Shown here: positions 53,209 through 62,267 of the stretch, piece by piece
Numbering within the stretch: the stretch's first letter is position 1
Layout: every line of letters starts with the position of its first letter
NCBI GenBank assembly: GCA_964459305.1
Contig: CAYWNA010000021.1
Location: 1 to 64,000, forward strand
From: CAYWNA01 sp964459305
GTDB lineage: Bacteria > Planctomycetota > Planctomycetia > Pirellulales > Pirellulaceae
DNA: 64,000 bases
Direction: 5' to 3'
Notes under the pieces: generated by a model
The model's database searches: none
What the model saw: the letters and a program-made list of their open reading frames with translations, nothing else
What the model was told of the DNA's origin: nothing
Made by a program: the position numbers and the translations under genes

Positions 53209-54126
53209 ATGAGCAAAGCTTGTCTCGTCGATACGACCAGATGTATCGGCTGCCGGGCCTGTCAGGTGGCCTGTAAGCAGTGGAACCGACTGCCAGACGA
53301 GAAGACGAAACTCCAAGCCCAAAGTGGCGGCTATGAAAACCCGCCTGCGCTTTCTTCCAAGACGTACACGCGGATCACATTCCACGAGATTGTCAACGCT
53401 GGCGGAGCATTGGAGCGATGCGTCTTCGTAAAACGTCAGTGTATGCACTGTCTGGAGCCTTCTTGTGTCTCCGCTTGCCCGGTGACCGCCCTGGAGAAAG
53501 TGAAAGCAACGGGCGCGGTCATTTACAGGGGTGACCGTTGCATGGGGTGCCGCTATTGCATGATGGCCTGCCCGTTCAACGTTCCCACGCTCCAGTGGGA
53601 CCGTCCCGTTCCGTACATCACAAAGTGCACTTTCTGCGCCGACCGAATGGAAGAGCCGCCGCCGCAGAAAGAGGTGAACAGCAAGCCGTTGGAAGGAGAA
53701 TCGCTTGGGCGCTTCCAAGAAGGTCAACGGACGCCGGCTTGTTCGAAAGTCTGCCCGACGGGGGCTATCAAGTTTGGCGATCGCGACGAACTGATTGCGG
53801 AGGCACGCGGGCGCATCGCCGAGCAGATGAGGCGGCGAGGTACGTGGCAGTACGTCGACCACATTTACGGCGAGAAGGAGGTCGGCGGTACATCCTGGCT
53901 GTACATCACCAATACGCCGCTAGAAAAGCTGGGCTTCCGAATGGACTTAGGCGAGCGGCCCTACCCCGAGTACACGAGATTGGCGTTGGATTCCGTTCCT
54001 GCGGCGGTCATCGCCGTTGGCTTGGCAATGGGCGGCGCCTATTGGATTTCGAAGCGAAAAAGCGAGGTCGCCAATGCTGAACAAGCCGCAACCAAACTGG
54101 AATCCAAGAGGGCTGACGACGCATGA
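53209..54126 (+). CDS. fdnH: Formate dehydrogenase iron-sulfur subunit
   Basis: This 305-residue subunit passes electrons from the catalytic subunit to the membrane subunit. Four ferredoxin-type cysteine groups are visible: CIGCRACQVACKQW, CMHCLEPSCVSACP, CMGCRYCMMACPFN, and CTFCADRM with a later CSKVCPTGAIKFG. They should hold four [4Fe-4S] clusters. A C-terminal hydrophobic helix (VPAAVIAVGLAMGGAYWI) anchors it in the membrane. The frame reaches 53158, inside the previous gene, but the ATG at 53209 begins MSKACLVDTTRCIGC and has GGGAAAAAGG upstream. Its last codons overlap the start of the membrane subunit gene (ATGA). Confidence 0.94.
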   Translation: MSKACLVDTTRCIGCRACQVACKQWNRLPDEKTKLQAQSGGYENPPALSSKTYTRITFHEIVNAGGALERCVFVKRQCMHCLEPSCVSACPVTALEKVKATGAVIYRGDRCMGCRYCMMACPFNVPTLQWDRPVPYITKCTFCADRMEEPPPQKEVNSKPLEGESLGRFQEGQRTPACSKVCPTGAIKFGDRDELIAEARGRIAEQMRRRGTWQYVDHIYGEKEVGGTSWLYITNTPLEKLGFRMDLGERPYPEYTRLALDSVPAAVIAVGLAMGGAYWISKRKSEVANAEQAATKLESKRADDA

Positions 54127-55400
54127 GCCATGAACGAGAGGACGTGAGATATGTAACCCCGGCAAGCGTCGTGCTCTGTCTCCTGATGACGGCGGGGGCT
54201 GTCGCGGTTGTCTACCGTTATGCGCAAGGGCTGGGTAATTCGACGAATTTGAGTGACCAATACCCTTGGGGGATCTGGGTCGGCGTCGACATCATGTCCG
54301 GAGTGGCTTTGGCGGCCGGCGGTTTCACCACCGCCGCGCTGGCCTACCTTTTTGGCGGCCACAGATACGCTGCGCTAGTGCGTCCGGCCGTCCTTACAGG
54401 TTTTCTGGGGTATGTCTTCGTGGGGATCGGTTTGTTGGTTGACTTGGCGCTGCCGTGGCACATCTGGCACGCGATTATCTACTGGCCGGAGCACTCGGTG
54501 ATGTTCGAGGTGGCTTGGTGCGTGATGCTGTACCTTGCGGTGTTGGCGTTGGAATTCACACCGGCCGTTTTCGAGCGGCTTGGGTGGACGGGGAAGGCCC
54601 TCGGTGCATGGAGGAGATTCACCGATATATTCGCTGTCGCAGCGATAGCGTGGTTCGTGGGCCTGATGTCGCTCTCGTGGACTTGGGCCATCATCACGCT
54701 AATCTTCTTCACGATGCTCGCTTTGACCCTGAGAGCGGTTGGTCCGGCACGGCCGGGCGTGCCATTGATGTTGATCATCGCTGGCGTTGTCTTCTCCACC
54801 ATGCATCAGTCCTCGCTGGGTTCGCTCTATCTGCTGATGAAAGACAAGCTGGACCCATTGTGGTGGACCCCATCGCTACCGATCAACTTTTTACTCAGCG
54901 CCATAGCCGTCGGCTTTGCGATGGTGATCTTCGAGGCCACACTTAGCGCAAAGGTCTTCAAACGGCAGATCGAAAAGGAAGCCCTGGCGGACCTGGGCAG
55001 ATTCCTCGCCTACTCGCTTTGGGTTTACCTGGGCTTCCGAATGGTCGACCTGGCCGCCCAGGGCAATTTCGCTGCCATGGCCAACGGCAAGAGCCACCTG
55101 TTTTTGATGGAGGTGATCCTCGGCGTCCTCGCGCCGGCGCTAATGCTCGCCAGTGCCAGGCTGCGGCAGAACACGGTGAGCCTGTTCGTGGCGGCTGCAC
55201 TGGTGATCTTCGGCGTCGTCTTCAATCGGTGCAACGTTGCCTGGTTGGCGATGGACATGCCCGGGGACGTAACCTACTTCCCCAGCCTGGCGGAGATCAC
55301 CATTACGATCTCGATCATCGCTGCGATTGCCTTTTTCTTCACGCTCGCGGTGAAGACCGTTCCCGTCTTCGCCCGGCACGACGAGCGGTCGCCCACGTAG
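54123..55400 (+). CDS. NrfD/HybB-type membrane subunit of formate dehydrogenase
   Basis: This 425-residue integral membrane protein has about ten helices and matches the NrfD/PsrC/HybB family of quinone-reactive subunits (YPWGIWVGVDIMSGVALAAGG, LALPWHIWHAIIYWPEHSVMFEVAWCVMLY, MHQSSLGSLYLLM, NVAWLAMDMPGDVTYFPSLAEI). It lacks the cytochrome b histidine layout of the usual FdnI subunit. It would pass electrons from the iron-sulfur subunit to the quinone pool. It overlaps the previous gene by ATGA, and the fdhE gene starts 41 bases after its stop. Confidence 0.9.
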   Translation: MSHEREDVRYVTPASVVLCLLMTAGAVAVVYRYAQGLGNSTNLSDQYPWGIWVGVDIMSGVALAAGGFTTAALAYLFGGHRYAALVRPAVLTGFLGYVFVGIGLLVDLALPWHIWHAIIYWPEHSVMFEVAWCVMLYLAVLALEFTPAVFERLGWTGKALGAWRRFTDIFAVAAIAWFVGLMSLSWTWAIITLIFFTMLALTLRAVGPARPGVPLMLIIAGVVFSTMHQSSLGSLYLLMKDKLDPLWWTPSLPINFLLSAIAVGFAMVIFEATLSAKVFKRQIEKEALADLGRFLAYSLWVYLGFRMVDLAAQGNFAAMANGKSHLFLMEVILGVLAPALMLASARLRQNTVSLFVAAALVIFGVVFNRCNVAWLAMDMPGDVTYFPSLAEITITISIIAAIAFFFTLAVKTVPVFARHDERSPT

Positions 55401-55441
55401 CGCCCTGCGAGTCCGGGGAACGAAGGCTAGAGAACCCACGC

Positions 55442-56353
55442 ATGAATGGACTCGGAAAAGGAGGGGCATCCTTGCCGGAACACACGTCGCTTTTCGAGCC
55501 GGCGAACATCATCCGCGCCCTCGACGAATTGCTCTCTCAAGAGCAGGTATCGGAGGACTATGTTCGTTTCCGAAAGGATCTGTTCGCCGCCCAGAGATCC
55601 GCCTACGATACCCTGGCGTATTCCGCTCCGTCCGGGGCTACGAATCTAGAAGAATGCAGCCGATCCATCGAGCCTAGCGATGTTCCGTTCGACCGCGGGC
55701 TTCTGAGCAAGTTGCTTGAGGATTTGTCCACGGCGTTGAAAATAGCCGACCGACCGCACGAGGATCTGGCTCGGCTTTCCACTGCGACAGCGGATAGCCC
55801 TGGGCTTCTTCTGGAACTGGCAAGTAAGGCGGCGTTCGGTCCTGACCATGAGTTCCTGGCCGCCCTCTCCGACGATTTGAAGATACATCACGAGGCGTTG
55901 CTCTTCTTTGGACGTGTTCTCAGTGCACCGTTCGTGACCGAAGGCATCCGTCGGCTCAAGCAGCGCAGCCCCGAAGCGCCACGGACAGTCGGCGACTGTC
56001 CGTGGTGTGGCTCGCCACCGGGGCTGGCGATGCTGATGCGAGGGGAGCACGGGGAAGGCAAGCGGTTTTTGTTTTGCTCACTCTGTGCCGAGAGATGGGA
56101 GTTGGATCGGCTCCAATGCCCGTTCTGCGCAAGTCAAGAAGGGCGGAGCGTACTCTCGGTAGAGGCCGACGATCCGTGTACGGTTGAAACCTGTGATCGT
56201 TGCAAGGGTTATCTCAAAACCATCGACGAACGGAAGACGCCCGATGACCACACAGTGATTCCTCTCGTGGCGACGACCGCGGGCCTGCATCTCGATCTGA
56301 TTGCAGAGAAGGAAGGCTACGCAAGAGGACTGCCGTACGCGGCGCTCCGATAG
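55442..56353 (+). CDS. fdhE: FdhE, formate dehydrogenase accessory protein
   Basis: This 303-residue cytoplasmic protein is needed for maturation of respiratory formate dehydrogenase. Its C-terminal half has four CxxC motifs: CPWCGSPPG, CSLCAERW, CPFCASQEG and CDRCKGYLKTID, as in FdhE proteins, which bind iron. The N-terminal half is helical, including PFVTEGIRRLKQR. The frame is open upstream to 55019, but that part overlaps the membrane subunit gene. The ATG at 55442 gives the normal family length (E. coli FdhE is 309). No selA, selB, selC or selD gene is seen in the window, so the selenocysteine machinery must be elsewhere. Confidence 0.93.
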   Translation: MNGLGKGGASLPEHTSLFEPANIIRALDELLSQEQVSEDYVRFRKDLFAAQRSAYDTLAYSAPSGATNLEECSRSIEPSDVPFDRGLLSKLLEDLSTALKIADRPHEDLARLSTATADSPGLLLELASKAAFGPDHEFLAALSDDLKIHHEALLFFGRVLSAPFVTEGIRRLKQRSPEAPRTVGDCPWCGSPPGLAMLMRGEHGEGKRFLFCSLCAERWELDRLQCPFCASQEGRSVLSVEADDPCTVETCDRCKGYLKTIDERKTPDDHTVIPLVATTAGLHLDLIAEKEGYARGLPYAALR

Positions 56354-56435
56354 AACTCATCGCGAGAAGCATGCCGTTCTCCGATACGGACGGTTGAGAA
56401 CCAAGCCTCGACTCGCAGTCTGCTCTCAGCACTCC

Positions 56436-59042
56436 CTATTCTATTTCTGCTTCGTACCAAATTGTTCTGTGTGCAGGCGCAAGGCTCAACAGTGCCTTGC
56501 CCTCTCGCTCTGCCACGGCAACCGATGTGCGCCGATTGCCGGATTCGTCAAGCAGGTGAAGAGTCACTCGATTCGCGGCAACCGGTAGAGCGATCTCGGC
56601 TGGGATGCCTTCGCAGAGTATGGGTTCCGTTCCCCACCGATCGCGCAGAGTGATGCGGTCGCCGCCCAGGTCTTCCAGCTTGGCGCCTGTGTTCTGCATC
56701 CGACCGGTGGCAGCGATGAGAAGGCGGCCGGACTTGTCGAAACCGTCGCCGTCAAGGCACACCATGGATACGGTGGCCCAGTCGAGCGGCGTTTTGCCGA
56801 TCTTGAGCGACACGTCATCCAGTTGAAAATCACGGCCACGGACAAAGCCAGTGAACAATTTCGTGCGCGGCGTGTCCGCAACGAAGAAGCCCGCACCCTC
56901 CTTGGAGAGATCCCATCGCAGCTCGCCCGTATCGGATACGAACACTTTCTGATCGTCGCTCAATTTCGGTAACTCGTCTTCCGATGACCCGGCCGCTGTT
57001 TTGCCGATATCCAACGCGACGGCGTGCAGCAGCGATAGGCGCGGATCGATGCCGAAGTTCGTGGCAGTCAGTGTCCAAGGATCGCCTGTCTCGTGCAGTT
57101 TCCGGCGTTCCGCTTCGGGCTCAACCGACGCCAGCAGTGTTTTGCGAGCAGCGGCCACATCGCCGCGTACAAACAGCGCGACGCATGCCGGCATATGTAC
57201 CAGTTTGACCGTATCCGCCTTGATGTCGAAATAGCTGCTGATACGTCGAGGTTCGAAATCGCTGTTATGGCAATAGGCAAAGCTGAATACCCCGTCCCAC
57301 GACTGAAACGCCGCCATGGCTGCAAGCATGGGATACCCTTCTGCCCCGTACATATTCGGCATGGGATGGTTGTACTCGCTGACGGTATACGCCATGCCCC
57401 CGACTCGGCGCGCGGCTAGGCCGGCCAACGTTCCGCCCGGCGAATTCACCAACGCTGCGTTAGTCACGTACCAGTTCCGGCGATCCCACGGCCGCCCGGG
57501 AAAACGTGGATGATGCCAATAAGAATGGGCGTCGATGTAGTCGAGTTCAGCTTGAATGCGCACCGGGCTGTAGCTGAGTTGCGTGCCAGAGACGATCGAT
57601 CGCACGCCCAGATCGTCTCTTAAGAAGCGATGCATGCCCCACCAGTAGTCGCATTCCGTATCCCAAAGGAAATCAATGAAGTCGCACCGCGCGGCTTCCG
57701 TCAGCTTCATCTGGCCACGGCGCAATACCGGCACGCTGTCGTTTTCCAAACGCTGGCTCGGCTCCAGACCAACGATCCCGCCGGGGCGCAACGAGACGTC
57801 GGCCACCTGGTAAATGCCGGGCGAGAGGCTCGTGAACGTAATGCGGGCCTTGGGGTCGTCCTGCGAAGCGACAAACGTGAATTGGTAGGGTTTCCATTCC
57901 GGACCGATCTCCACGTTCGTCGAGAATCCCAGTCGCTGCCACGGTTCATGGGCCATCATACAGTTGATGCCAATCTGCCGTTTCGCATCGGACCGTAAGT
58001 AACAACTGAGCGTGTACGGATCGTCTTTCTCGACCGGAAAGCCGGACTGTGAGAACTGCGGTCGCCAAGATTCGCTTCCTTGGCGAGTGACCTGGATGCG
58101 TAGACAACGCCGGCCGTCCGGTCCATCCGATTCGACGGACCATTCCACCTGGGTCTGCTCGTCGCGTTCCATGTACCATGCCTTGGCAAGCGGTTGCGAG
58201 AAGTTCCCATTATCGAGCATTTCATCGCCCAATGGCTTCGAGCCGACGTTCCAGACCTGTCGAAGTTTCTCGGTCGTGTCGTACTTGTCGCGCAACCATT
58301 TATTCCAGTTCGTGCGGAAAGTCGTCGCATACGGCTCGGATAGCGTGTCCAACTCGCTCCGGCTCCACTGGTTAAACAACGCGTTTTCATTGTTGATTTC
58401 GACGAAAGCGACCGCTGGCTCGCGCGAGTATGGGTTCTTGGTGTAGGGGTTGACGTGGGTCAACAGATCGCGGGCGTACTTGCGTTGGAGTTCAATCATC
58501 CGTGGCTCGAAGTTGTCCAGCCCTTTGTCGTATCTCGGACGGCCGTCGCTCGCGACAAAACCTTCGGCCGTGCCAAACATTCGCGATACGTGCAGGTTGA
58601 TGTTCGTGTAGACGCCGTGGAGTTTGAGCTGATAGATGAGATAATCGAGCCGTTCAATCTGTTTGGGATCGATCGTCAGCTTGTCGGGGCTGTCGCCCCA
58701 GATCGACCTGGAATCCATGTGGTGCATGCGCACGCAATTGATGCCCAGTCGGGCTAACCGTGCCGCAACGCGTTCGGCTTGTTCGTGGCTGGGGAAACAA
58801 GCGTCGAAGCACAGGTTCGTGGCCCAAAAACGTATGGGGCCGTCATCCGTCACCAAACGGCCGTCCACCGCGCGCACGAAGCCAAACTTCCCGGCCGGAC
58901 GATGAAGCCAGTCAGAAATGTTCGCTGCATTATCCGGTGCGTCGTACGAAACAACAAAAGGGAAAAGCGGTTCGTCGGCACTGGCGATGCCGGCCAGCGA
59001 GAGCAGGATGGCGCCAGCGATACGCAGGGTGCGGAGAGTCAT
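56436..59042 (-). CDS. Secreted glycoside hydrolase with carbohydrate-binding domain
   Basis: This 868-residue protein is predicted to hydrolyse a polysaccharide outside the cytoplasm. A signal peptide (LRIAGAILLSLAGIASA) precedes a TIM-barrel domain of the GH5/42-like clan. FVEINNENAL has the Asn-Glu of the acid/base, and a later YTVSEYNHPMPNMYG holds a candidate nucleophile glutamate. Between them lies a CBM4/9-like beta-sandwich (ESDGPDGRRCLRIQVTRQGS, QVADVSLRPGG). The frame opens at 59153, but the ATG at 59042 starts MTLRTLRIAGA and follows AAGGAC. It lies 107 bases downstream of the universal stress gene on the same strand. Substrate is unknown. Confidence 0.85.
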   Translation of the reverse strand: MTLRTLRIAGAILLSLAGIASADEPLFPFVVSYDAPDNAANISDWLHRPAGKFGFVRAVDGRLVTDDGPIRFWATNLCFDACFPSHEQAERVAARLARLGINCVRMHHMDSRSIWGDSPDKLTIDPKQIERLDYLIYQLKLHGVYTNINLHVSRMFGTAEGFVASDGRPRYDKGLDNFEPRMIELQRKYARDLLTHVNPYTKNPYSREPAVAFVEINNENALFNQWSRSELDTLSEPYATTFRTNWNKWLRDKYDTTEKLRQVWNVGSKPLGDEMLDNGNFSQPLAKAWYMERDEQTQVEWSVESDGPDGRRCLRIQVTRQGSESWRPQFSQSGFPVEKDDPYTLSCYLRSDAKRQIGINCMMAHEPWQRLGFSTNVEIGPEWKPYQFTFVASQDDPKARITFTSLSPGIYQVADVSLRPGGIVGLEPSQRLENDSVPVLRRGQMKLTEAARCDFIDFLWDTECDYWWGMHRFLRDDLGVRSIVSGTQLSYSPVRIQAELDYIDAHSYWHHPRFPGRPWDRRNWYVTNAALVNSPGGTLAGLAARRVGGMAYTVSEYNHPMPNMYGAEGYPMLAAMAAFQSWDGVFSFAYCHNSDFEPRRISSYFDIKADTVKLVHMPACVALFVRGDVAAARKTLLASVEPEAERRKLHETGDPWTLTATNFGIDPRLSLLHAVALDIGKTAAGSSEDELPKLSDDQKVFVSDTGELRWDLSKEGAGFFVADTPRTKLFTGFVRGRDFQLDDVSLKIGKTPLDWATVSMVCLDGDGFDKSGRLLIAATGRMQNTGAKLEDLGGDRITLRDRWGTEPILCEGIPAEIALPVAANRVTLHLLDESGNRRTSVAVAEREGKALLSLAPAHRTIWYEAEIE

Positions 59043-59149
59043 GTTTGTTGTCCTTCTCGTTGGCGATCTGCCAAAGGGGATGAAAGGCATGGTTGCTACA
59101 GCGCGATCGGTGAAAACGGCACATGCCTTTGCTTCGCCCGCAGGCCGAT

Positions 59150-59980
59150 TCACTGCGACATGAATACCGCTTGAGTCGCGTTTCGAATGGCATGAAGCGC
59201 CGTTTCACCAAAGAGCTTTCGAAGCAGCAGTCTCTTGGCACTGTTGCCGACCACCAGTAGATCGGCCCCCCATTCTTCGGCCATCGGCAGCAGCTTTTCC
59301 TTTGCAGATCCGGAATGAATCTCCGGCTCGACTTCGATGCCATGAGCGCGACAATAGGCGGCTGCGTGGTCCATATCGCATTGGGCCTCGTCTTCGGACT
59401 CGCCAAACCTCACAAGCCGCACTTCGATGTCCGGCCACGGTCGCAACAGAATGAATCGGCGCACGGTTTTCGCCGATTCCATGGAACCGCTATAGGCAAT
59501 CAGCGCACGCCGGATTTCTTGTGTCTTTTTGGGGACGGTCAGGATCGGACGGACCCCTTCGCTCACCAAACGCACCAATTCGTCGGACGGCTCGTCGATG
59601 ACACCGTGGTCGAAAAGCGTTTCTTCGCGGCCCAGGATCATCAAATCGTTGAATCGCGCACAGCGACAAACGGCATCCAGCGGCTTGCCTTCTTCGAACA
59701 CTAACCGGAAGAGGATACCGGCCTCCTCACACGTTTGTTCGCACTGCTCGATTGTCCTTTCAATGATCTGGCGAGTCAGCTTGTACCGATGCTCGCGCAA
59801 CTCCTGTGCGGCGGCCCCGCCGCCAATGGGCACCGGCCCAACGTTGTCGAGCCCACGGTGGTCGACGACCGTCACGGCTGTCAACTCAGCGCCATGACGC
59901 TTGCACAGATCGACGGCATGCCGCACAGCATTCGCCGAATGCTCCACATCACCCAGTCCGACCAGTATTCGTTTAATCAT
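59150..59980 (-). CDS. Tandem universal stress protein (UspA family)
   Basis: This 276-residue protein holds two universal stress domains. The first is residues ~1-145 (MIKRILVGLGDVEHSANAVRHAVDLCKRHGAELTAVTV, ILGREETLFDHGVIDEP). The second is ~155-276 (RRALIAYSGSMESAKTVRRFILLRPWPDIEVRLVRFG, GADLLVVGNSAKRLLLRKLFG). The second keeps the G-x2-G-x9-G(S/T)-type nucleotide-site pattern only loosely (VVGNSAKRLLLRKLFG). Such proteins act in the cytoplasm under stress. The gene is divergent from the antiporter gene and shares its promoter region (59981-60172). Confidence 0.9.
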   Translation of the reverse strand: MIKRILVGLGDVEHSANAVRHAVDLCKRHGAELTAVTVVDHRGLDNVGPVPIGGGAAAQELREHRYKLTRQIIERTIEQCEQTCEEAGILFRLVFEEGKPLDAVCRCARFNDLMILGREETLFDHGVIDEPSDELVRLVSEGVRPILTVPKKTQEIRRALIAYSGSMESAKTVRRFILLRPWPDIEVRLVRFGESEDEAQCDMDHAAAYCRAHGIEVEPEIHSGSAKEKLLPMAEEWGADLLVVGNSAKRLLLRKLFGETALHAIRNATQAVFMSQ

Positions 59981-60172
59981 CGGATAACCTCGGATTGTTT
60001 CGCGCCATCACCCATCCCAATTTAGGTGTACTGCCTACTGCTGTCAACGATCCACACAGACTGTCACTCGTATCAGTTCTTGATTTGCGGGCCTTGATTT
60101 TTTCTGCGAAACACGTTCTCCTTCCACACACCAAGGAAGTGCAGCGACAATCGAGAAAGGTAATCGAAGCGA
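59981..60172. promoter_or_regulatory. Divergent promoter region
   Basis: This 192-base gap separates the stress protein gene (minus) and the antiporter gene (plus). It should hold both promoters. GAAAGG about 12 bases before the antiporter ATG is a plausible ribosome site. No clear operator is seen. Confidence 0.4.
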
Positions 60173-61777
60173 ATGTCAAGTGAACACACTTCGCACGGCT
60201 CAGATAAGCCTTTGCTGTTTGCCATCATTGCCGTGTTGGCCTTGTACGGCGTAGCGGGAGTGTTGGAGTGGCCCCAGAAGGGCACGGCGATGATTGCGGA
60301 AGCGGCACACGCCCCACACTCCGCCGACGGGCACGACGAGGGCGCCGCCCATCACGGTGACACGCACGGCGAGGAGGCGGACCACCAATCGCAGCACGCG
60401 GCTCACGACCATCCACCGTATTGGATGGTTACCCCATTCGTTCTATTGCTGGGATCAATTGCCGTGCTTCCGCTGTTGCCGTGGACAGAACACTGGTGGG
60501 AAAGCAACCGCAATCGGTTCCTGGTCGCGGCTGTCTTAGGCGTGCTCACACTGCTGTACTATCTGGCCTCGCACGACAAGCCCGTCGAAGCGCATTGGCC
60601 CGTCCACGACATTGTGTCCCATAACACCGAGGGGCTGAACTGGCATGTCGCATGGACGGTCCTGGCCAATGCTATTCTGAACGAGTACATCCCGTTCATC
60701 ATGCTGTTGTTCAGTCTGTACACGATCAGCGGCGGGATCCGAATCGAAGGCGACTTGCCGGCTCATCCCCTGACCAACACCGTGTTCATTGCCGTCGGCG
60801 GCCTACTGGCCAGTTTCATCGGCACGACGGGTGCGGCCATGTTATTGATCCGGCCGATCTTGGAAACGAACAGCGAACGAAGACACGTTGTCCACACCGT
60901 GGTCATGTTCATTTTTGTGGTCTGCAATTGCGGTGGATGCCTGCTACCGATTGGTGATCCACCTCTGTTCTTGGGCTATCTTCGCGGCGTACCTTTCTTG
61001 TGGACCATGGGGCTGTGGCCAGCATGGTTATTCGTGAACGGGGCGCTGCTTGCAATCTACTACGTCTGGGACCACTTCTGGTACTATCCGCAAGAGGCCG
61101 TGCGAGACATCGTATTGGACGAAACGCGTGTACGGAGATTGCGATTTTCCGGCGTTTGGCCCAATGCTCTGTTGCTGGTCGGCGTTGTTCTCTCGGTGGC
61201 TTTGCTGGATCCGAGCAAGCCGTTGCCGGGGACAAACTGGCACGCGTGGCTCTACTTGCGGGAAGTCGCCCAGTTGGGACTGGTGGCCCTGTCGCTGGCG
61301 TTGGGAAGCCAAGTGGTTCGTCGGGCGAACAGCTTCAACTACCACGCGATCATCGAGGTTGCGGCCCTGTTCTTCGGCATCTTCATTTGTATGCAAGCGC
61401 CGTTGCAAATCCTCAATGTGCGCGGAGCGGACTTGCCGCTATCCAGCCCCATGCACTTTTTCTGGATCACCGGTGGTCTGTCGTCCGTGCTGGACAATGC
61501 ACCGACCTATGTGGTGTTCTTCGAAACGGCCAGGACCCTGGGCGGCGAGAATCTGATACCCGAAGGAACCGGCGTCGCCGAGGCGTTGCTTGTCGGTGTG
61601 AGCCTCGGGGCCGTGTTCATGGGCGCCATGACGTACATCGGCAATGGCCCCAACTTCATGGTCAAAGCGATCGCCGAGAAATCCGGCATCCGGATGCCCA
61701 GCTTCTTCGGCTACATGGTCTATAGCTGCTGCATCCTGCTGCCGCTGTTCGTGGTGACCACACTTATCTTCTTGTAA
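60173..61777 (+). CDS. NhaD/ArsB-superfamily sodium/proton antiporter-like protein
   Basis: This 534-residue inner-membrane protein belongs to the ion-transporter superfamily of NhaD/ArsB/CitM. Landmarks are FIGTTGAAMLLIRPIL, NCGGCLLPIGDPPLFLGYLRGVPF and SSVLDNAPTYVVFFETA, then TYIGNGPNFMVKAIAEKSG near the C terminus. About 11-12 helices are expected. Between the first helix and the core (about residues 43-84) there is a histidine-rich loop (HHGDTHGEEADHQSQHAAHDH) that could bind metal or sense pH. It probably exchanges Na+ for H+. It is divergent from the stress protein gene and convergent with the STAS protein gene. Confidence 0.9.
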   Translation: MSSEHTSHGSDKPLLFAIIAVLALYGVAGVLEWPQKGTAMIAEAAHAPHSADGHDEGAAHHGDTHGEEADHQSQHAAHDHPPYWMVTPFVLLLGSIAVLPLLPWTEHWWESNRNRFLVAAVLGVLTLLYYLASHDKPVEAHWPVHDIVSHNTEGLNWHVAWTVLANAILNEYIPFIMLLFSLYTISGGIRIEGDLPAHPLTNTVFIAVGGLLASFIGTTGAAMLLIRPILETNSERRHVVHTVVMFIFVVCNCGGCLLPIGDPPLFLGYLRGVPFLWTMGLWPAWLFVNGALLAIYYVWDHFWYYPQEAVRDIVLDETRVRRLRFSGVWPNALLLVGVVLSVALLDPSKPLPGTNWHAWLYLREVAQLGLVALSLALGSQVVRRANSFNYHAIIEVAALFFGIFICMQAPLQILNVRGADLPLSSPMHFFWITGGLSSVLDNAPTYVVFFETARTLGGENLIPEGTGVAEALLVGVSLGAVFMGAMTYIGNGPNFMVKAIAEKSGIRMPSFFGYMVYSCCILLPLFVVTTLIFL

Positions 61778-61799
61778 TCACGTTCGAGCCAGCGCGGCT

Positions 61800-62267
61800 T
61801 CAGAGACCAGCCAGCGCCTGCTGCTCGTCTTCGGCGATCTCGAAAAACTTGTCGAGCCTAGCGCCGTGAAGGACCTCCCGGACTACGGGGCGCAACTCGC
61901 ATATGACGAGCTTGCCATCGGCGGTTCGCAACTTTTTGTGCAGCGCCACCAAGCCGGCAATAAAGGAACTGTTGGCGAACTTCACGCTGGACAAGTTCAT
62001 GACGAGATGACGGACATCGCCAGACTGTAAAAGTGGATTGCTGGCACGTTCGATTTGCTCGCTTCCGACCGTCTTACCGGAGAACACGTCCAGCACAACA
62101 ACATCGCCGACCATTCTCTTTTCGAACCACACCAAATGCCCACACTGCCGACATGGCACATTGCGTCGAGGTCGGTCGGTCACCTCGCTAGACAACTGCA
62201 CGCCACATACGGGACACGGGGTCCGCACTCCCTCCACTCCATCGAGCATATCGGACGGACTGCACAT
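61800..62267 (-). CDS. STAS-domain protein with N-terminal zinc ribbons
   Basis: This 155-residue cytoplasmic protein combines an N-terminal zinc-ribbon-like segment (CPVCGVQL at about residues 17-24, CRQCGHLVWF near 39-48) with a STAS domain (VVLDVFSGKTVGSEQIE, VRHLVMNLSSVKFANSSFIAGLVALHKKL). STAS proteins are anti-sigma factor antagonists or signalling modules; here the serine that partner kinases phosphorylate would be in FANSSFIAG. The frame begins at a GTG at 62288, but the ATG at 62267 follows AGAAAGG and is preferred. No partner anti-sigma gene is adjacent, though an ECF sigma factor begins at 63596. Confidence 0.86.
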   Translation of the reverse strand: MCSPSDMLDGVEGVRTPCPVCGVQLSSEVTDRPRRNVPCRQCGHLVWFEKRMVGDVVVLDVFSGKTVGSEQIERASNPLLQSGDVRHLVMNLSSVKFANSSFIAGLVALHKKLRTADGKLVICELRPVVREVLHGARLDKFFEIAEDEQQALAGL

